64,000 nucleotides of DNA from Alkalibacterium sp049389645 (lineage in GTDB: Bacteria; Bacillota; Bacilli; Lactobacillales; Carnobacteriaceae_A): NCBI RefSeq assembly GCF_049389645.1, contig NZ_CP186540.1:186001-250000 (forward strand). Direction: 5' to 3'. A program made the position numbers and the translations under genes. Of the stretch, positions 35,201 to 43,925 are shown in pieces (position 1 is the first letter of the stretch; each line of letters opens with the position of its first letter). The notes beneath the pieces are model-generated. The model did not search any database, was not told where the DNA came from, and worked only from the letters and a program-made list of their open reading frames with translations.

Positions 35201-35308
35201 TACTTTACCTCCTATGCTATCCTTCTTTAAAAATAATTTATAACTTTTCTAAAGAAGATTATTAAACTTTCATCTGTTTCTAATCAAAAGCTTAATAATA
35301 TAAACAGA

Positions 35309-35337
35309 ATTATACACTGTATTTCTTAATATATCAA
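35309..35337 (-). promoter_or_regulatory. Promoter of the opp operon
   Basis: TTGATA and TATAAT are separated by exactly 17 bases on the minus strand, about 110 bases upstream of the oppD start. A second extended -10 (TGTTATAAT, plus 35352-35360) lies just upstream. The long AT-rich leader has room for regulator binding, but I recognise no operator. Confidence 0.75.
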
Positions 35338-35441
35338 TGCTTTTTTTTCATATTATAACAATTGGTTAAAATTTAAAGCTTTAAATTATCATCTTCTTCT
35401 AATTATATTATAATAATCAAATTTCTTCAACTATCATTTTT

Positions 35442-35681
35442 TTATAGATTTGAATATATGTAATCTACCGCTTTTCCAACTGTTGTAATTTGTTCAGCAT
35501 CTTCATCCGAAATTTCTCTGCTAAACGTATCTTCCATTTCCATAACGAGTTCCACAACATCTAATGAGTCTGCTCCGAGATCATCTTTAAAGGACGTTTC
35601 TCTTGTAATCTTATCTTCGTCGACACCCAATCTTTCGACTATGATTGCTTGAACTTTGTCAAAAACTTCTTGTTCTGTCAA
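35442..35681 (-). CDS. acpP: Acyl carrier protein
   Basis: ACP carries growing fatty-acid chains on a phosphopantetheine arm. The 79-residue acidic protein has the attachment Ser39 in GADSLDVVELVMEME. Translation starts at TTG 35681, nine bases after AAAGGAG; no ATG is available in frame. It stands directly downstream of plsX, without the fabD/fabG genes that separate them in B. subtilis, and has its own 170-base upstream gap. Confidence 0.95.
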   Translation of the reverse strand: MTEQEVFDKVQAIIVERLGVDEDKITRETSFKDDLGADSLDVVELVMEMEDTFSREISDEDAEQITTVGKAVDYIYSNL

Positions 35682-35853
35682 TTTTAATCGCTCCTTTAAT
35701 ATTAATAGTCATCTGTTATGTTTTTATAATAATATTATTACCAAATTATCATTTGATTCACAAATTTAATTGTATCGTATTCTTTTTGTAATTTCCATCT
35801 TTTTGAGCAAAAATCTTATTTGAACATTATTTTTTTGTCATACCTATTGCCAT

Positions 35854-36855
35854 TCACTCGTTTTTTTCAAAATATTCGATCAATTCTTCAAGCAATTGTG
35901 ATTGTAACATCTCTCTAATTTGACGAATAGTATGATAAACAGGTTCTTCAGTTGCAGATCCATGTGTTTTTATCACTGGAGCTTTTAATCCAAATAATAC
36001 AGCTCCACCATACTTAGAATAATCCAATAAATCTTTCATACTTTTCAAGCTATCTTTGAGTAATAGCCCTCCTACTTTTGCTTTTATCCCATTGTTATAA
36101 ATAGAGTCCTTCAAAACGCTCATCATTGACATTGCTGTCCCTTCAATCGTTTTCAAGACGGCATTACCTGTAAAGCCATCTGTTACTACGACATCTGCTA
36201 CACCATTCAATAGCTCTCTTGCCTCAACATTGCCGATAAAATTGATCGATTTGTTCTCTTTAAGTAGTTGGTAAGCATCTTTTGTAAGAATATTCCCTTT
36301 ATTTTCTTCCGTACCATTATTTAATAACCCTACTGTTGGGGAATCGATTCCATGAACGTGCTTGGCATACTGCGACCCCAAAGTAGCATATTGGTTGATA
36401 TTAATTGGTTTGGAGTCGGCATTGGCTCCAACATCTATAACATGGAATAATAATCTCTTGTCGGAAAGAGAAGGGAACGTTGCAAGTAATCCTGGTCGAT
36501 CGACGCCTTTCATTCTTCCTATCAATAATGTCCCAGCCGCCAGCAAGGCCCCTGTGTTTCCAGCAGAAAATAAGGCATGATTTTCACCATTCTTCACTGA
36601 AACTGCTGCTTTAACCATTGATGCTTCTTTTTTTGTTCTTACTGATCGAACAGGATCATCTTCGCTTAATATCTTTTCATCGGTATGCACAATTTCAATA
36701 TTTGTTAAACTTGCATCCAATTCTTGACGAATGAGGTCTTCTTTACCATATAAAACTAGTGTGACATCACTAAATTCACGGGCCGCTTTGACACACCCTT
36801 TGACAATTTCTCCTGGAGCATTGTCGCCACCCATAGCATCTACAGCTATTCTCAT
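35854..36855 (-). CDS. plsX: Phosphate acyltransferase PlsX
   Basis: PlsX makes acyl-phosphate from acyl-ACP, feeding PlsY for phospholipid synthesis. The 333-residue protein has the family start MRIAVDAMGGDNAP, the SAGNTGALL segment, and DGFTGNAVLKT. GAGGAGG lies nine bases before the ATG. It follows recG and precedes acpP, giving the recG-plsX-acp neighbourhood known from Bacillus, but the fapR regulator gene usually found between recG and plsX is missing. Confidence 0.96.
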   Translation of the reverse strand: MRIAVDAMGGDNAPGEIVKGCVKAAREFSDVTLVLYGKEDLIRQELDASLTNIEIVHTDEKILSEDDPVRSVRTKKEASMVKAAVSVKNGENHALFSAGNTGALLAAGTLLIGRMKGVDRPGLLATFPSLSDKRLLFHVIDVGANADSKPININQYATLGSQYAKHVHGIDSPTVGLLNNGTEENKGNILTKDAYQLLKENKSINFIGNVEARELLNGVADVVVTDGFTGNAVLKTIEGTAMSMMSVLKDSIYNNGIKAKVGGLLLKDSLKSMKDLLDYSKYGGAVLFGLKAPVIKTHGSATEEPVYHTIRQIREMLQSQLLEELIEYFEKNE

Positions 36856-36880
36856 TTTTTTGTCCTCCTCTGTATCTATA

Positions 36881-38920
36881 CTAATCTAAAATCATTTCAC
36901 TATTTGAATGAATCCCTAAACTTTCTCTCAGGAATTTGTACTCTTCATGCGCATAAAATTCTGTGGATTGAATTAAATTTTGCGCCACGGCTCTAGCTTC
37001 TTCCAATATGTCAAAATCTTCAACTATATCAGCTACTTTAAATTCTGGGAGTCCTGATTGTTTTTTTCCAAAAACGTCTCCCGGTCCACGCATTTCTAGG
37101 TCTCTTTGGCTCAAAACAAATCCGTCTGACGTTTCAGTTATGATCTGCATACGCTCTGCTCCTTTTTCGCCTTTAGGATCTGCAATAAGGATACAATACG
37201 ATTCCTGGTCTCCTCGACCCACTCTTCCTCTTAATTGATGGAGCTGCGCTAAACCAAAACGATCAGCATCATGAATAATCATTAATGTGGCATTAGGCAC
37301 GTTTACGCCCACTTCAATAACTGTCGTCGAGACTAAGACTTGAATCTCATTTTTTTGAAAAGCTTCCATAGTCGTCTCTTTTTCAGATGGGTTCAATCTA
37401 CCGTGGAGAAGTCCTACTGTATATCGATCACCTAAAATTTCTTTATATGTTTGGTAGAGTGCTGTCACATTCTCCAGATCCAACATCTCTGATTCTTCGA
37501 TCAAAGGACTTATTATATACACTTGATTCCCTTTGGCTAATTCCTTTTTCAAGAAGCTTGTCATCCTATCGAAATGTTTAGGCCTGATCCAATAGGTTGA
37601 TATAGGTTTTCGGCCTATTGGCATTTCGTCAATGATTGAAACATCCATCTCCCCATACGCTGTGATAGAGAGCGTCCGGGGGATAGGAGTCGCTGTCATG
37701 AATAAAACATCTGGATTAAAACCTTTTTCTCTTAACGTTTTTCTCTGATTCACTCCAAATCGATGCTGTTCATCTGTAATGACTAAACCCAGTGACTGAA
37801 ACTCAACGTCATCTTGAATAAGCGCATGTGTACCTATTATACAATCAAGTTCTCCGGTTTTTAATTCTTCCAATATCATTTCTCGCTTTTTTCGTTTAGT
37901 TGACCCAGTTAATAAAGCTACTTTGATCTCTGTTTTCTCAAACATTTCATCTAAAGACTGTTTATGCTGCGTAGCTAAGATTTCAGTTGGCGCCATTAAT
38001 GCAGACTGCTTGCCTGCAGTTTTGGCCGCTAAAATAGCTGAAGCTGCTACCACAGTTTTGCCACTCCCCACATCCCCCTGAAGAAGCCTAAACATTTGAC
38101 CTGGAATTTTCAAGTCTTTACATACTTCGTTCACTACTCTTTTTTGAGCTTGTGTTAACTCGTAGGGTAGGGAATCAAAAAACAACTTTAATTGTGCCAC
38201 ATCATAGTCAATGGTTGAACCATTTTGCGCTAGTTTTGTCTGTTTTTTCATCCAGGCCATTTTTAATTGATAAATGAAAAACTCTCTAAAGATCACAGAG
38301 TGCCGTGCTTCTTCTAATTCTGTACCATCATTTGGAAAATGCATGCGGTATATCATATCTTTGCGCGACAATAAATGGTGGTTATCAAGTATCACCTGAG
38401 GCAAATCCTCAGGTAACACTTCATGGTATAACTTCCAAGCCGCATCAATTAAATTGAATATCGTTGATTGTCTGATTTTTTTGGAAGAATGGTAAATAGC
38501 TTCTCTGTTATTTGACAGATCAGTTGATAGGATCTTCATTCCACTTAATTGTTTTCTAACGCCGTCCCATTTCCCAAACACTTTGATCTCTTTACCCGCT
38601 TCAACCTGCTTTTTTAGATAGGGTTGATTAAAGAAAGTGACAGAGACAATGACATGGTCACAATTCATTCGAAACGTTAACCGATTTCTTTTTCTTCCAA
38701 AATGAGAAACAACACCGTCAGATATCGCCACGCCTTCAAGCACGACCTTTTCATTGTCTTCAATATCTTCTATTGATTTCACTGTTAAATCTTCAAACCG
38801 AAAAGGATAATAGGTCAATAAATCAATAATAGAATGAATCCCTAACTCATTCAGAGCTTCGACTCTTTTTTCCCCTACACCTTTTAATACGGCCACCGAA
38901 TCTAGAATAGACAGTGTCAT
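36881..38920 (-). CDS. recG: ATP-dependent DNA helicase RecG
   Basis: RecG reverses stalled replication forks and processes Holliday junctions. The 679-residue protein has an N-terminal wedge OB fold (about 50-150), Walker A LQGDVGSGKTVVA, the DEQH box (ITDEQHRFG), motif III TATPIPRT and motif VI LRGRVGRG. The ATG at 38920 has AAGGAGG five bases upstream and matches family length; a TTG further upstream in the same frame is ignored. Confidence 0.96.
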   Translation of the reverse strand: MTLSILDSVAVLKGVGEKRVEALNELGIHSIIDLLTYYPFRFEDLTVKSIEDIEDNEKVVLEGVAISDGVVSHFGRKRNRLTFRMNCDHVIVSVTFFNQPYLKKQVEAGKEIKVFGKWDGVRKQLSGMKILSTDLSNNREAIYHSSKKIRQSTIFNLIDAAWKLYHEVLPEDLPQVILDNHHLLSRKDMIYRMHFPNDGTELEEARHSVIFREFFIYQLKMAWMKKQTKLAQNGSTIDYDVAQLKLFFDSLPYELTQAQKRVVNEVCKDLKIPGQMFRLLQGDVGSGKTVVAASAILAAKTAGKQSALMAPTEILATQHKQSLDEMFEKTEIKVALLTGSTKRKKREMILEELKTGELDCIIGTHALIQDDVEFQSLGLVITDEQHRFGVNQRKTLREKGFNPDVLFMTATPIPRTLSITAYGEMDVSIIDEMPIGRKPISTYWIRPKHFDRMTSFLKKELAKGNQVYIISPLIEESEMLDLENVTALYQTYKEILGDRYTVGLLHGRLNPSEKETTMEAFQKNEIQVLVSTTVIEVGVNVPNATLMIIHDADRFGLAQLHQLRGRVGRGDQESYCILIADPKGEKGAERMQIITETSDGFVLSQRDLEMRGPGDVFGKKQSGLPEFKVADIVEDFDILEEARAVAQNLIQSTEFYAHEEYKFLRESLGIHSNSEMILD

Positions 38921-38950
38921 GGTCTCCTCCTTTCTGTTTAAAATAAAGAA

Positions 38951-38991
38951 GAATAGAGGAAACAACAGAATAATAAGTCGTTTCTCTATTC
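38951..38991 (-). terminator. Hairpin between fakA and recG
   Basis: GAATAGAG and CTCTATTC extended by AAAC/GTTT across a bulge form a stem starting ten bases after the fakA stop. The minus strand continues T-rich (TTCTTTATTTT) without a clean T run, so termination may be partial. Confidence 0.5.
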
Positions 38992-38999
38992 CTCTCCTT

Positions 39000-40652
39000 T
39001 TATTCTACGGAAATTAAATAAGGGTATACAGGTTGTCCACCTTGATGTATTTCTATTTCGATATCAGGATAATTCTGTTCCATGAATTCGGCTAATTTAT
39101 CCGTCTCTTCTACAGAACCATCTTCACCGATAAACACTGTCACGATTTCACTTTCGTCATCCAGCATAGCTTTAATCGTTTCTAACGTGACATTAAAGAG
39201 CTCGGGAGCAGTTACTTTGATATCTCCGTCAATAATACCCATATAGTCATCTTTTTTGATGGTTAAACCATTTAACTCAGTATTTCTTACAGCGAAGGTC
39301 ACTTGACCAGACTTAACTAATTCTATTTCATCAGTCATAGCTTCACTATTTGCTTCAAGATCTTGAGTAGGGTTATAACCTAGCATTGCCGTTAAGCCTT
39401 GCTGAATCGTTCGGGTCGGCACTACTGCAGCTTCGGCAGCGATGACTTTAGTTGCCTGCTCAGCAGCCATAAATATGTTTTTGTTGTTTGGCAAGACAAT
39501 ATATTGTTTTGCTGGAACACTTTCCATCGCTTTCACAATATCTTCAGTGCTTGGATTCATCGTTTGACCGCCCTGTAAAACACAATCAACACCCAAACTT
39601 TCAAACAATTCCTTGAGTCCTTCTCCTGCAGCAATAGCAACAACAGCAAAGTCTTTTTCTTCAACTTTTTTAGCTTTATCTTCGGACAATGCAGAATGCT
39701 GTTCGCGCATATTATCCACTTTGATTTTCATCAATGATCCAAATTTTTGACCATAATTCATAACTTCACCAGGTCGTTCTGTATGAACATGAACTTTAAT
39801 GATCTCTTCATCAGCAACAACAAGTAAGGAATCGCCTAGCTCATTTAAATAATTACGAAACTCGTCATAATCAAATTCTTTTTCAACTGTTTCGCCTTCT
39901 CCAATATGCACCATTATTTCAGTACAATAGCCATAAGTAATATCCTGAGTGTTCACGGATTCGTGGACGCCACTTCTGTGATGCTCAGCTCGAACCATTT
40001 CTTCCAAGTTATGGTTTTCTTCCTCAACAGGCGCTTCTCCTGTCAATGAAGATAAAAACCCTTCATAAATATAAACGAGGCCTTGACCACCACTGTCGAC
40101 AACACCCACCTCTTTTAAGATAGGTAACAAGTCAGGGGTTTTTTTGAGTGAACGTTTGGCAGCATTTAACACTGTTTCCATTAATTCTATAATATCATCA
40201 GTTTCTTCTGCTTTTTTCAAACCAGCTTTAGCCGATTGTCTGGCCACTGTTAAAATCGTGCCTTCGACAGGCTTCATTACTGCGTTGTAAGCTGTTTCTA
40301 CACCGCCTTGAAAAGCTTGAGCGAGATCTGCTGCATTAACTTCATCTTTTCCTTCTAAGGCCTTTGCAAAGCCTCTAAACAATTGAGACAAAATAACGCC
40401 TGAGTTCCCTCTCGCACCCATCAGTAGTCCTTTAGCTAACGCTTGGGTAATTTCTCCCATTTTTTCGCTAGAAGACTCTTTTACTGCATTGGACCCACTA
40501 GTGAAAGAAAGATTCATATTTGTCCCTGTGTCTCCATCTGGTACAGGAAAGACATTCAAGGAGTTAACGTAATCTGTATGTTCTTCCAAGCGCTGTCTGC
40601 CAACAGTCACCATTTCTCTAAACTTTTTCGCTTTTAAACTATTTACATCCAC
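39000..40652 (-). CDS. fakA: Fatty acid kinase catalytic subunit FakA (DAK2-domain protein, YloV)
   Basis: FakA phosphorylates fatty acids held by FakB, so exogenous fatty acids can enter phospholipid synthesis through PlsX/PlsY. The 550-residue protein has the N-terminal DhaL-like domain with NVFPVPDGDTGTNM and KGLLMGARGNSGVILSQ, and a C-terminal DegV-like part. I take the GTG at 40652, 11 bases after AAGGAGG, because the resulting N-terminus aligns without gaps with B. subtilis YloV; a GTG at 40676 precedes the binding site. The nearby plsX uses the product of FakA. Confidence 0.92.
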   Translation of the reverse strand: MDVNSLKAKKFREMVTVGRQRLEEHTDYVNSLNVFPVPDGDTGTNMNLSFTSGSNAVKESSSEKMGEITQALAKGLLMGARGNSGVILSQLFRGFAKALEGKDEVNAADLAQAFQGGVETAYNAVMKPVEGTILTVARQSAKAGLKKAEETDDIIELMETVLNAAKRSLKKTPDLLPILKEVGVVDSGGQGLVYIYEGFLSSLTGEAPVEEENHNLEEMVRAEHHRSGVHESVNTQDITYGYCTEIMVHIGEGETVEKEFDYDEFRNYLNELGDSLLVVADEEIIKVHVHTERPGEVMNYGQKFGSLMKIKVDNMREQHSALSEDKAKKVEEKDFAVVAIAAGEGLKELFESLGVDCVLQGGQTMNPSTEDIVKAMESVPAKQYIVLPNNKNIFMAAEQATKVIAAEAAVVPTRTIQQGLTAMLGYNPTQDLEANSEAMTDEIELVKSGQVTFAVRNTELNGLTIKKDDYMGIIDGDIKVTAPELFNVTLETIKAMLDDESEIVTVFIGEDGSVEETDKLAEFMEQNYPDIEIEIHQGGQPVYPYLISVE

Positions 40653-40696
40653 TTTTCCATTATCCTCCTTTGTCACTTAAAAAACGTGACGTTGGC

Positions 40697-41062
40697 TTAC
40701 AAATCTTTTTTAACTCTGACGCCTTGGACAAACACATTTACAGAGCTAGCTTTTATCCCTAGGTCGTGTTCAAGTTGGTATCCAACTCTTTCTTGTACAT
40801 TCTTAGATACTTCAGTAATCTTTGTTCCATAGCTTACAATAATATATACATCAACGGCTATATCTTTGTCTTCTTGTCTTACAATAACACCTTTAGAGTA
40901 ATTATCTCTATTTAATATTTCATTGATCCCGTCGCGTACTTGATTACGACTTGCCATCCCAACTATACCAAATATTTCAGTTGCAGCACCACCGACTACT
41001 GTAGAAATCACATCACTGGACATTTCTATCTTTCCATAATCTGTACTCATTTGAATGCTCAT
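40697..41062 (-). CDS. Asp23/Gls24-family protein (YloU-like)
   Basis: The 121-residue protein is a single Asp23 domain: IEMSSDVISTVVGGAATEIFGIVGM followed later by VDVYIIVSYG and VNVFVQGV (shown here in parts). Family members are cell-envelope-associated stress proteins of unclear mechanism. The asp23-fakA order, upstream of recG and next to rpmB, matches yloU-yloV in B. subtilis. AAAGGAG lies eight to ten bases before the ATG, and an extended -10 promoter lies about 65 bases upstream. Confidence 0.88.
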   Translation of the reverse strand: MSIQMSTDYGKIEMSSDVISTVVGGAATEIFGIVGMASRNQVRDGINEILNRDNYSKGVIVRQEDKDIAVDVYIIVSYGTKITEVSKNVQERVGYQLEHDLGIKASSVNVFVQGVRVKKDL

Positions 41063-41127
41063 ACCTCAATCTCCTTTCAATTAGCAAAAATAATTATCTG
41101 TCATTTTTTCCTTTGATATTCAAACAT

Positions 41128-41136
41128 ATTTTAGCA
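41128..41136 (-). promoter_or_regulatory. Extended -10 promoter of asp23-fakA
   Basis: TGCTAAAAT on the minus strand is an extended -10 element about 65 bases upstream of the Asp23-family gene. The -35 region is only T-rich. Confidence 0.5.
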
Positions 41137-41353
41137 TATTGTACGCAATAAAAAAAGACGGCGTAACATCTTATCTTTATGCTCATTAACATCTGGAACT
41201 AAAAGCTTTGATTTTTATTACACTTCATCAGTATACACTGTAATACAATACTTTTATAGGGAGTTTTACTGTTTATCGCCGAAAGATACCGATTTCATCT
41301 TTCTGGTTCATGTTCTGTAAAGGTAAATCACTTGCTTCTTTTTCAAAAAACAC

Positions 41354-41382
41354 TTGCTTCATCCTCTCAAATATGCTATTTT
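41354..41382 (+). promoter_or_regulatory. Promoter of rpmB
   Basis: TTGCTT and TATTTT are separated by 17 bases, and the -10 carries the upstream TG of an extended promoter (TGCTATTTT). It lies about 55 bases before the rpmB start. Confidence 0.6.
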
Positions 41383-41438
41383 ATATAAGTATGAGTTAGC
41401 TTTTATTAGTTAAAGCTAAGCACGAAGGAGGAGAAAAA

Positions 41439-41627
41439 ATGGCTAAAGTATGTTTTGTAACTGGACGTAAAGCTAGAAGCGGAAATAATGTTTCTCACGC
41501 TAATAACAAATCTAAACGTACCTTCAGTGCGAATTTGCAAAAAGTTCGTATCATGGTTGATGGTAAACCTAAAAAAGTTTGGGTTTCAGCTCGCGCTTTA
41601 AAATCAGGTAAAGTTGAACGCGTTTAA
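41439..41627 (+). CDS. rpmB: 50S ribosomal protein L28
   Basis: The 62-residue basic protein matches Firmicutes L28 from end to end (MAKVCFVTGRKARSGNN, KKVWVSARALKSGKVERV). GGAGGAG lies six bases before the ATG. It is transcribed alone on the plus strand, divergent from asp23-fakA and convergent with thiN, as in B. subtilis. Only one of the paired cysteines of zinc-type L28 is present, which is normal for this variant. Confidence 0.97.
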   Translation: MAKVCFVTGRKARSGNNVSHANNKSKRTFSANLQKVRIMVDGKPKKVWVSARALKSGKVERV

Positions 41628-41637
41628 AAACGATAAA

Positions 41638-41686
41638 AGAACGGATATCAATTAAGAGGTTTTAATCTCTTATCGATATCCGTTCT
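41638..41686. terminator. Bidirectional terminator shared by rpmB and thiN
   Basis: AGAACGGATATC and GATATCCGTTCT, with inner TAAGAG/CTCTTA, form a long stem followed by at least four T on each strand. The thiN stop codon (41662-41664) lies inside the loop, so the right arm is also the last coding part of thiN. Confidence 0.88.
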
Positions 41687-42336
41687 TTTTGTTTATCTCC
41701 ACTTTGAATAACCGCTAAAATTCCTTTTTCAAAAGAAAAACGACATTCTTCTTTTAAAAATTCGTTGCTTACCAACGCTACTGGATAGTGATAGGATTTG
41801 TTATCCAAGGGATATTTTACTTTCTTTAAAGTCAGCTTTTCTATAGCGGTCATGCCTACGAAAGAAAGATACGTCTTTGACTCTTCTTTCACTATAGTGT
41901 AATCGCCTGGATGATAAAAATTTATTGTATTTGTTTCATTAATAAGTTTGATCGAACCGATCCTATCAATAAAGCGCGGCTGATAAACCATATACAGTAT
42001 GCTCAATAAATGATCTAGTCTTCCACCTGACCAATTGTACACCGAAATTTGACTGACCGTTTCGTCTTTAACTGCCAAACTCAAAGCAATCTCTGCATCT
42101 GTGTCATCTTTATCAGCATCGTGCTCGATATAAGAATCGGCAGATGCTTTCAAATTAGCTTTTTCTTCAGTCGATATAGAATCAAAATCCCCCACAGCCG
42201 TGGTCACAGTTATGCCTCTAGATAAACATTCGATAGCACCTCTGTCAACGCCTATCACAATATCTTCTGTCCGGGGAGATGGGAATACTGCATTATCTGT
42301 GGGCGCTCCAAGGACAATGTGTGCGGTCTTAGTCAC
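41662..42336 (-). CDS. thiN: Thiamine pyrophosphokinase
   Basis: ThiN transfers pyrophosphate from ATP to thiamine to make the cofactor TPP. The 224-residue protein has VDRGA, GDFDSIS and DKDDTDAEIAL, the acidic metal- and substrate-binding motifs, plus WSGGRLDHLLS. It starts at GTG 42336, overlapping the rpe stop by eight bases, with only a weak GAGAGA upstream, so it probably depends on coupling. The last codons double as one arm of the terminator shared with rpmB. Context rsgA-rpe-thiN equals that of B. subtilis. Confidence 0.94.
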   Translation of the reverse strand: MTKTAHIVLGAPTDNAVFPSPRTEDIVIGVDRGAIECLSRGITVTTAVGDFDSISTEEKANLKASADSYIEHDADKDDTDAEIALSLAVKDETVSQISVYNWSGGRLDHLLSILYMVYQPRFIDRIGSIKLINETNTINFYHPGDYTIVKEESKTYLSFVGMTAIEKLTLKKVKYPLDNKSYHYPVALVSNEFLKEECRFSFEKGILAVIQSGDKQKERISIRD

Positions 42337-42988
42337 TATCTCTCACCGCATGCTTTAATGCTTCAATGCGTTCTTTAGGATTGGATGAATCAAACACATA
42401 AGATCCCGCAACACAAACCTCAGCACCGGCTTCAGCACAAGCTTTTATTGTGGTCGGGTTGATTCCACCATCTACTTCAATTAGAAAGTCAAAACCTTTT
42501 TCTTTTTTCCATTTATCCAACATTTTTATTTTATTAAGTGTTTCAGGAATAAACGATTGACCGCCATATCCTGGATTTACGGTCATAACTAGCACCATAT
42601 CTACCATATGAATAATATCCTCTAAAAGACTGACAGGTGTAGCTGGATTTAGAACGATACCTGCTTTGACGTCAAAACTTCTGATTAATTGTAGAGCGCG
42701 ATGTACATGGGGTGTACTCTCCAAATGAACAGAGATATAATCCGCTCCTGCCTCGGCAAATTCTTGAATATAGTAATCAGGATTTTCTACCATTAGATGA
42801 CAATCAATGGGCAAATGTGTATGTGGTCGAATGGCTTTGACTACAATAGATCCAAAAGTTAAATTTGGAACAAAGTGACCATCCATTGAATCGACATGGA
42901 TCCAATCCGCCCCACCTTCTTGAGCTTTGATGATATCTTCTTTTAAATTAGCAAAATCAGCACTTAATATCGAAGGTGCAATTTTCAT
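42329..42988 (-). CDS. rpe: Ribulose-phosphate 3-epimerase
   Basis: Rpe interconverts ribulose-5-phosphate and xylulose-5-phosphate in the pentose phosphate pathway. The 219-residue TIM barrel has the catalytic aspartates in WIHVDSMDGHFVPN and EVDGGIN, His in CHLMVENP, and the phosphate-binding TVNPGYGGQ. The ATG shares a base with the rsgA stop (TAATG), with AGGGGA as binding site inside the end of rsgA. Confidence 0.96.
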   Translation of the reverse strand: MKIAPSILSADFANLKEDIIKAQEGGADWIHVDSMDGHFVPNLTFGSIVVKAIRPHTHLPIDCHLMVENPDYYIQEFAEAGADYISVHLESTPHVHRALQLIRSFDVKAGIVLNPATPVSLLEDIIHMVDMVLVMTVNPGYGGQSFIPETLNKIKMLDKWKKEKGFDFLIEVDGGINPTTIKACAEAGAEVCVAGSYVFDSSNPKERIEALKHAVRDSD

Positions 42989-43902
42989 TATTTTTCCCCT
43001 TTCTTTCCATAACGTGGTTTTCTGTTTTTAATTTCTTCTAGTAAGGATAAATAGTTTTTGTATCTGTACTCTGTTATCTCGCCATTTTTGACTGCTTCTT
43101 TAACAGCACAATTCGGCTCATTAAGATGAATGCAGCTACTGAAGCGACACTTTTTACCTTCTTCCCACATTTCGGGAAAGCATTCACTTAATTCCTGTTC
43201 AGTTATTTCATCAAATTGGATTGCACTGAAACCCGGCGTGTCTGCTATGAGGCTTCCCATTACAGAAATAAGTTCTACGTGCCGTGTGGTATGTTTCCCT
43301 CTTCCAAGTGATTTAGAAGTAATTGCCGTCTTAATATTTAATTCCGGATCGATCTTATTTAATAATGTGGATTTACCCGCACCAGATTGTCCTATGAAGA
43401 CAACGGTTTTATCCTCTACATAAGACTGCAAGCTCGCTTTAACATCGTTGGCTTCCATTTCTTTTTTATGCTCAGGTAAAATAACTGTGTACCCTATTTT
43501 TCTATAGTCTTCACACATTACTTTAGTTTGAATATAATCCGCTTCGGTAGCGATATCTGTTTTGGTCACATAAATAAGAGGGACAATATCTCTGTATTCT
43601 AATGACACGAGAAACCGGTCTAGTAAGGACGAAGAAAAATCAGGGCTATTGATAGACATGACGACGATACCTAAATCAACATTTGACACGGCAGGTCTAT
43701 CCAACTCGTTTTTCCTCGGAAAAATATTTTCCAAACTTCCTTCTTTCTCCGTACCGTAGCTAAATTCAACATAATCCCCAACTAAAGGCGTGATTTTTTT
43801 CTTGCGAAAGATGCCCCGTGCACGTGTCTGATAAATTGTTCCTTCAGCCGTTTTAATATAGTAAAAACCACTTAAAGCTTTAATGATCTGACCTTTATTC
43901 AA
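42988..43902 (-). CDS. rsgA: Ribosome small-subunit GTPase RsgA
   Basis: RsgA checks 30S maturation. The 304-residue protein has an N-terminal OB fold, then a circularly permuted G domain in the order G4 (YVTKTD), G1 (GQSGAGKST), G3 (DTPGFS), and a C-terminal zinc finger (CRFSSC-H-EPNC). It starts at TTG 43902, ten bases after GAGAGG; an ATG upstream is in another frame and stops at once. It follows prkC by 23 bases; RsgA is a known PrkC substrate in Bacillus. Confidence 0.94.
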   Translation of the reverse strand: MNKGQIIKALSGFYYIKTAEGTIYQTRARGIFRKKKITPLVGDYVEFSYGTEKEGSLENIFPRKNELDRPAVSNVDLGIVVMSINSPDFSSSLLDRFLVSLEYRDIVPLIYVTKTDIATEADYIQTKVMCEDYRKIGYTVILPEHKKEMEANDVKASLQSYVEDKTVVFIGQSGAGKSTLLNKIDPELNIKTAITSKSLGRGKHTTRHVELISVMGSLIADTPGFSAIQFDEITEQELSECFPEMWEEGKKCRFSSCIHLNEPNCAVKEAVKNGEITEYRYKNYLSLLEEIKNRKPRYGKKGEK

Positions 43903-43925
43903 GCCGTTTCATCCTCTCTAATCAT

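Larger units (their letters stand above)
41063..41438. other. Divergent intergenic region between asp23 and rpmB
   Basis: This 376-base gap carries outward promoters at both ends (minus strand 41128-41136, plus strand 41354-41382). The middle 200 bases hold no gene, no clear RNA family and no strong repeat. The only fold noticed is a seven-pair hairpin GAAAGAT/ATCTTTC near 41280-41303. In B. subtilis spoVM lies in this neighbourhood; no equivalent is visible here. Confidence 0.5.

Noticed and set aside
41155..41340. Possible small RNA or spoVM-like gene between asp23 and rpmB
   Set aside because: Only one short hairpin and no start with a binding site were found.
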